This document shows positions 6,479-9,491 of a DNA stretch of 9,491 nucleotides, piece by piece (position 1 is the first letter of the stretch; each line of letters begins with the position of its first letter). The DNA is taken from the NCBI RefSeq assembly GCF_048388525.1, contig NZ_DBGCTQ010000071.1:1-9491 (forward strand). Direction: 5' to 3'. The notes under the pieces were generated by a model. It ran no database searches and was not told the origin of the DNA. It worked only from the letters and a program-made list of their open reading frames with translations. This DNA is from BQOK01 sp048388525 (GTDB lineage: Bacteria > Bacillota > Clostridia > Oscillospirales > Ruminococcaceae). A program made the position numbers and the translations under genes.

Positions 6479-7383
6479 GTCGCTCCCCTCGCGGGGAGCG
6501 TGGATAGAAATTTGAAAACGCCGATCGCGATGAGCGCAATACCCAAGTCGCTCCCCTCGCGGGGAGCGTGGATAGAAATAAAGGTACATGCCCGCGCGAC
6601 AGACGACCATGGGTCGCTCCCCTCGCGGGGAGCGTGGATAGAAATTATGTTGTACGCACTCAAAAAAGGAAGTGAGACGGTCGCTCCCCTCGCGGGGAGC
6701 GTGGATAGAAATAATCATCCTCAACGCCTCCAAACTCCGCCGTTTTGTCGCTCCCCTCGCGGGGAGCGTGGATAGAAATGTTGTGCTCGATCCGTCCCAT
6801 GTGGCGCCGTAGAGTCGCTCCCCTCGCGGGGAGCGTGGATAGAAATCCATAGCACATGGAATAGGCGCCCGCGGCGGTTCCCGGTCGCTCCCCTCGCGGG
6901 GAGCGTGGATAGAAATTTTACATTCGTGGCCAGAGTTGACCAGAAGGCGAAGGTCGCTCCCCTCGCGGGGAGCGTGGATAGAAATAAAGAAAATGCCCCG
7001 CCGCCGCGGTCAGCGGAAGTCGCTCCCCTCGCGGGGAGCGTGGATAGAAATATCGTAATTAAGCGCATTGTAATTAAAGTATGTGTCGCTCCCCTCGCGG
7101 GGAGCGTGGATAGAAATTATTCATTGAAAGTCTTGTGGCTGTGGCTGACGGTCGCTCCCCTCGCGGGGAGCGTGGATAGAAATAGGACATCGAGGGCGTG
7201 GCACTTGCGGGCTTTGGTCGCTCCCCTCGCGGGGAGCGTGGATAGAAATACCGTGTAAACATTTACCTCTTTTGGCTTATATTGTCGCTCCCCTCGCGGG
7301 GAGCGTGGATAGAAATTTCAGTGACCCGCACAGCTCGCAAAAATGGCCGTGTCGCTCCCCTCGCGGGGAGCGTGGATAGGAAT
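6479..7383 (+). CRISPR. CRISPR array, type I-C-like, 14 repeats and 13 spacers
   Basis: A 33-bp repeat starts at 6479, 6547, 6613, 6680, 6747, 6814, 6884, 6953, 7019, 7085, 7151, 7217, 7284 and 7351. It begins GTCGCTCCCC and ends GCGTGGATAGAAAT. The first 13 copies are identical; the last has one A-to-G change (ATAGGAAT). CGCTCCCC and GGGGAGCG form an 8-bp stem around TCGC. Spacers are 35, 33, 34, 34, 34, 37, 36, 33, 33, 33, 33, 34 and 34 bp, all different. Repeat length, the GTCGC start and the GAAAT end fit subtype I-C, though the 3' handle usually reads ATTGAAAT or ATTGAAAC. An AT-rich leader on the left and decay on the right give plus-strand orientation, with newest spacers at 6512. No cas gene is in the window, so processing by Cas5c would depend on proteins encoded elsewhere. 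Confidence 0.98.
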
Positions 7384-7417
7384 CAAAAGAAAAAGCCGCC
7401 ATTCGGCGGCTGTAAAG
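7384..7417 (+). repeat. Fourteenth spacer-like unit, containing a terminator-like stem
   Basis: The 34 bases between the last good repeat and the decayed repeat have normal spacer length, so this is probably the oldest spacer. It contains AGCCGCC-ATTC-GGCGGCT (7394-7411), a perfect 7-bp stem. On the minus strand this is followed by TTTTCTTTTG, the form of an intrinsic terminator. Confidence 0.7.
7391..7411 (-). terminator. Minus-strand terminator-like hairpin inside the terminal spacer
   Basis: Read on the minus strand, AGCCGCC-GAAT-GGCGGCT is followed directly by TTTTCTTTT. It would stop leftward transcription, including read-through from the tRNA operon, before it runs antisense through the array. 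Confidence 0.55.
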
Positions 7418-7450
7418 GTCGTTCTCCTCATGGGAGGCGTAGATGAGAAT
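7418..7450 (+). repeat. Degenerate terminal CRISPR repeat
   Basis: This 33-bp unit keeps the GTCG start, the AAT end and correct spacing, and matches the consensus at 23 of 33 positions. The ten differences (positions 5, 8, 13, 14, 18, 19, 24, 28, 29, 30) are all transitions. The stem is partly broken. It marks the leader-distal end of the array. Confidence 0.8.
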
Positions 7451-7535
7451 GATAAGGTGCGTAAACTGCTGCCGTTTAGCGACGCATAAAAATTAAAAAA
7501 GTTTCCAAATCCAGAAGTGTATACCTTACAACAGA

Positions 7536-7572
7536 AACGGCCCAGGGAACCCGCTCCCTGGGCCGTTCTTTC
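7536..7572. terminator. Bidirectional terminator between CRISPR array and tRNA operon
   Basis: A perfect 13-bp stem (AACGGCCCAGGGA at 7536-7548 with 7555-7567) has a 6-nt loop. On the plus strand CTTTCTT follows; on the minus strand TCTGTTGT follows. It lies just past the 3' end of tRNA-Gln, so its main job is probably ending the tRNA transcript, while also stopping array read-through into the tRNA genes. Confidence 0.8.
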
Positions 7573-7573
7573 T

Positions 7574-7648
7574 TGGTTGGGCTGGCGGGATTCGAACCCA
7601 CGCATGCGGGAGTCAAAGTCCCGTGCCTTACCGCTTGGCGACAGCCCA
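7574..7648 (-). tRNA. tRNA-Gln (anticodon TTG)
   Basis: The minus strand folds as a full cloverleaf: acceptor TGGGCTG/CAGCCCA, D arm GCCAAGCGGTAAGGC, anticodon stem CGGGA/TCCCG around CTTTGAC (anticodon TTG), T arm GTGGG-TTCGAAT-CCCGC. The discriminator A is followed by an encoded CCA (7574-7576). It is the last tRNA of a three-gene operon, separated from tRNA-His by 47 bases. Confidence 0.97.
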
Positions 7649-7695
7649 GTATAGAAAAAAGCGAACTCTCGCGAATTCGCCTTTCCACTTTCAAA

Positions 7696-7773
7696 TGGGG
7701 TGGCTAGTGGGGTTCGAACCCACGATCTCCAGATCCACAATCTGGCGCGTTGACCAGCTACGCTATAGCCACC
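7696..7773 (-). tRNA. tRNA-His (anticodon GTG)
   Basis: The minus strand folds as a cloverleaf with acceptor GTGGCTA/TAGCCAC, an extra G at -1 (base 7773) opposite the C discriminator, as tRNA-His requires, anticodon stem CCAGA/TCTGG around TTGTGGA (anticodon GTG), and T arm GTGGG-TTCGAAC-CCCAC. CCA is encoded (7696-7698). Only 3 bases separate its 5' end from the CCA of tRNA-Arg, so the two are cut from one precursor. Confidence 0.97.
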
Positions 7774-7776
7774 ATA

Positions 7777-7853
<77 letters not shown>

Positions 7854-7888
7854 TTAGTCGTTGTCCTTACCGGTCACGCTGCTTGAAT

Positions 7889-7918
7889 ATCATACTATAG
7901 GCAGGGGGCAAATGTCAA
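7889..7918 (-). promoter_or_regulatory. Near-consensus promoter of the tRNA operon
   Basis: On the minus strand a perfect TTGACA (7913-7918) and TATGAT (7889-7894) are separated by 18 bp. This is the strongest promoter in the window and suits a stable-RNA operon. Transcription runs Arg-His-Gln. Confidence 0.9.
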
Positions 7919-7944
7919 GGCTTTACGAGAAAAATTTCCGCCGT

Positions 7945-7973
7945 GGCCGCGCGCCCTCTGGCGCGGCCTTTTT
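7945..7973 (+). terminator. Intrinsic terminator upstream of ppa
   Basis: GGCCGCGC (7945-7952) and GCGCGGCC (7961-7968) form an 8-bp GC stem followed by TTTTTG. No plus-strand gene lies directly upstream, so it appears to insulate ppa from read-through or from antisense transcription across the tRNA genes. It ends 8 bases before the ppa -10. Confidence 0.65.
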
Positions 7974-7978
7974 GAATG

Positions 7979-7987
7979 TGTTATAAT
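7979..7987 (+). promoter_or_regulatory. ppa: Extended -10 promoter of ppa
   Basis: TGTTATAAT is a perfect TATAAT with a TGn extension. The -35 position falls inside the right arm of the terminator hairpin (TGGCGC) and is poor. The predicted 5' UTR is about 70 nt. Confidence 0.7.
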
Positions 7988-8062
7988 AATAAAACTGACC
8001 GTGACGCGCGCAGGCTGCCCTCACAAAACCGCGCGGCGCAGGATGGAAAGGATGGAAAGCTG

Positions 8063-8596
8063 ATGTCGAACATTTGGCATGATATGAACCCCGCCCGCAT
8101 CACCGCTGAGGATTTTGTAGCCGTGATCGAGATCGAAAAAGGCTCCAAGAAAAAATACGAGCTAGACAAAGAAACCGGTATGATTATTCTCGACCGGATC
8201 CTTTACACCTCAACCCACTACCCCGCCAACTATGGGCTGATCCCCCGCACCCTCTCAGACGACGGCGATCCCCTGGATGTACTGGTGCTCTCCAGCGAGG
8301 TGATCCAGCCCATGAGCTTGGTGCGCTGCTACCCCATCGGCGTGTTCACCATGCTGGACGGCGGCAAACTGGATGAAAAAATCCTTGCCATTCCCTTCAG
8401 CGACCCCACTTATAACACCTATCATGACATCTCAGACCTCCCCGCGCACATTTTTACCGAAATGCGCCACTTTTTCCAGGTATATAAAAACCTGGAGGAT
8501 AAAGAAACGGTAGTGAACGAGGAGCAGGGCCGCGAGGCCGCTATGGAAATCATCGACAAATGCCGTGAAGCCTATATCGAGGCCTATTGCAAATAA
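8063..8596 (+). CDS. ppa: Inorganic pyrophosphatase, family I
   Basis: This enzyme hydrolyses pyrophosphate to two phosphates, pulling biosynthetic reactions forward in the cytosol with Mg. The 177 residues match the E. coli-type family I enzyme. By motif alignment the active-site set is intact: Glu23, Lys31, Glu33, Arg45, Tyr53, Tyr57, the signature DGDPLD with Asp67, Asp69 and Asp72, then Asp99, Asp104, Lys106 and Tyr141-Lys142. Many Bacillota use the unrelated manganese family II enzyme instead. The ATG at 8063 follows AAAGGATGGAAAG; the frame is open upstream to 7976, but that part covers the promoter. It is monocistronic, with its own promoter and terminator. Confidence 0.97.
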   Translation: MSNIWHDMNPARITAEDFVAVIEIEKGSKKKYELDKETGMIILDRILYTSTHYPANYGLIPRTLSDDGDPLDVLVLSSEVIQPMSLVRCYPIGVFTMLDGGKLDEKILAIPFSDPTYNTYHDISDLPAHIFTEMRHFFQVYKNLEDKETVVNEEQGREAAMEIIDKCREAYIEAYCK

Positions 8597-8622
8597 ATGA
8601 TTCTTTTCCCCAGAAATACGCT

Positions 8623-8652
8623 GCCCGGAAGTCAATGCTTCCGGGCCTTTTT
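8623..8652 (+). terminator. Rho-independent terminator of ppa
   Basis: GCCCGGAAG (8623-8631) and CTTCCGGGC (8638-8646) form a perfect 9-bp stem with loop TCAATG, followed by CTTTTTG, 26 bases past the ppa stop. Its T run is also the outer end of the inverted repeat at 8648-8698. Confidence 0.92.
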
Positions 8653-8698
8653 GTATCCCAAAACCACACGTTAGACGTGTGGTTTTGGGATACAAAAA
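8648..8698. repeat. Perfect 24-bp inverted repeat with a 3-nt loop
   Basis: The arms 8648-8671 and 8675-8698 are exact complements around TAG. The core reads CCACACGT-TAG-ACGTGTGG, flanked by GTATCCCAAAA and its complement, with five T at one end and five A at the other. It encodes nothing. It is longer and more perfect than a normal terminator stem, and could be a REP/MITE-like palindromic element or a transposon-end relic. Confidence 0.85.
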
Positions 8699-8730
8699 AC
8701 AGAGCGCCGCCCCAAAGGGCGGCGCTCTGT
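8694..8730 (-). terminator. Rho-independent terminator of the DapA-family gene
   Basis: On the minus strand a perfect 14-bp stem (ACAGAGCGCCGCCC with GGGCGGCGCTCTGT, 8699-8730) with loop TTTG runs into six T. It is 57 bases past the stop codon of the leftward gene. Its T run overlaps the right end of the 24-bp inverted repeat. Confidence 0.92.
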
Positions 8731-8786
8731 CTCTGCCAAACGCAGAGAGAGAAAAGAGAGTAGAGGATTGGAAAAATCAAAACAGG

Positions 8787-9491
8787 TCACAGCAGGCCCA
8801 CACGGGTCATAAAGGCCTTGATCTGCGCTTCCTGCTCTGCGGTGGCAGGCAGGAAGGGCACCGTGCAGGTGTCGCTGATTTCAATGCCACGCAGCTGCAT
8901 AGCGCGCTTGCTGATGGGAATGAAAGGGGTACCAATGGCGTACAGGTCCATCATCTGGTCAATGGTGCGCTGCCCTTTTACCATACCCTCCAGATCGCCC
9001 TCGCGCACGGCCTTGGCCCAGGCGCTGGTGATCTCAGGGGCCAGGTTGGAAAGGCCGCCGATGCAGCCATTGCCGCCGCTCATCACATTATGTATCAGAT
9101 TGTCGTCGTAGCCGGACAGAATCTCGAACTCGGGGAATTCAGGCCGCAGGGCTTTGATCACTTCGCGGGTGTGCCCCATCTTTTCCACTGTGTCCTTCAG
9201 GCCCACGATGTTCTTGTGTGCCCGGGCCAGTTCAAGAATGATCTCAGGTTTCAGGTCGTAGCCGGTGCGGTCCGGGAAGTTGTACAGCAGGATATCGCCG
9301 TGAATGGCAGGGGCTACCTTACCGTAATACTCCAGCACACTGGCGTCGCTCAAGGCAAAGTAATAGGGCGGCACGATCATCACGGCCTCGGCGCCCGCGT
9401 CGATGGCGTAGTTCCCCAGTTCCACGGTCTCGCGCCAATCCATGCAGCTGGCGCCGATCAGCAGCCGGGTGCGGCCCTTGATGGTCTCGGC
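8787..9491 (-). CDS. Dihydrodipicolinate synthase / N-acetylneuraminate lyase superfamily protein (5' partial)
   Basis: The frame stays open to the right edge, giving 234 codons plus stop, about three-quarters of a normal 290-310-residue protein; the ATG at 9443 is internal (AETIKGRTRLLIGASC precedes it in frame). These TIM-barrel class I aldolases use a Schiff-base lysine on pyruvate. Visible are the GAEAVMIVPPYY segment, YNFPDRTG with catalytic Tyr (codon at 9282-9284) and carboxylate-binding Arg, the Schiff-base Lys in GLKDT (9195-9197), and LSGYDDNLIHNVMSGGNGCIGGLSNLAPE. The substrate is not fixed by these motifs: lysine-pathway DapA, sialic-acid lyase and keto-deoxy-sugar aldolases all share them. 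No dap, nan or sugar-acid gene is adjacent in the window to decide. Confidence 0.93.
   Translation of the reverse strand, partial: AETIKGRTRLLIGASCMDWRETVELGNYAIDAGAEAVMIVPPYYFALSDASVLEYYGKVAPAIHGDILLYNFPDRTGYDLKPEIILELARAHKNIVGLKDTVEKMGHTREVIKALRPEFPEFEILSGYDDNLIHNVMSGGNGCIGGLSNLAPEITSAWAKAVREGDLEGMVKGQRTIDQMMDLYAIGTPFIPISKRAMQLRGIEISDTCTVPFLPATAEQEAQIKAFMTRVGLL

Noticed and set aside
6301..6507. Small open frame starting with GTG in the leader.
   Set aside because: No ribosome site, AT-rich, and it runs into the first CRISPR repeat.
7055..7077. GTAATTAA occurs twice, 15 bases apart, within spacer 9.
   Set aside because: A single short AT-rich repeat inside one spacer probably reflects its source DNA.
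6425..7262. Several open frames through the array on both strands, with repeated peptides such as VAPLAGSVDRN and YPRSPRGER.
   Set aside because: They are translations of the CRISPR repeat and spacers, with no ribosome sites; such frames are a common annotation artefact.

Overview
The window looks like the chromosome of a GC-rich, anaerobic clostridial Bacillota, probably Oscillospiraceae/Ruminococcaceae (Faecalibacterium/Gemmiger-like). This is inferred from a DegV-family protein, a rubredoxin, Shine-Dalgarno-led starts, tRNAs with encoded CCA, and a type I-C-style CRISPR repeat. No name is certain without a database search. There is no phage structural gene, transposase or plasmid replication gene, so this is mostly housekeeping DNA with an accessory patch around the CRISPR array.

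Layout. 1-1581 (+): the 3' part of a Tet(M)/EF-G-like translation factor fused to a C-terminal YacP/Rae1-type NYN nuclease domain, ending at a strong intrinsic terminator. 1691-2578 (-): DegV-family fatty-acid-binding protein. 2699-4000 (-): enolase. 4200-4358 (+): rubredoxin, divergent from enolase across a region holding a 16-bp perfect palindrome. 4505-5494 (+): tyrosine recombinase. 5620-6048 (+): unrecognised small helical protein. 6049-6478: gene-free, with hairpins and an AT-rich leader. 6479-7383: CRISPR array of 14 repeats of 33 bp, followed at 7418-7450 by a strongly decayed fifteenth repeat. 7574-7853 (-): tRNA operon Arg(TCT)-His(GTG)-Gln(TTG) with a near-consensus promoter and a bidirectional terminator. 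8063-8596 (+): family I inorganic pyrophosphatase. 8623-8747: four consecutive hairpins between convergent genes, one a perfect 24-bp inverted repeat. 8787-9491 (-): a DapA/N-acetylneuraminate-lyase superfamily protein cut by the window edge.

Functional links are loose. Enolase and pyrophosphatase are central metabolism; rubredoxin is anaerobic electron transfer; the tRNAs and the GTPase-nuclease fusion concern translation. The array has no cas gene within 6.4 kb on its leader side or 2 kb on its trailing side, so any working Cas machinery must be encoded elsewhere. The most notable items are the GTPase-NYN fusion, the isolated array with a decayed end and a terminator-like last spacer, and the hairpin cluster at 8623-8747.
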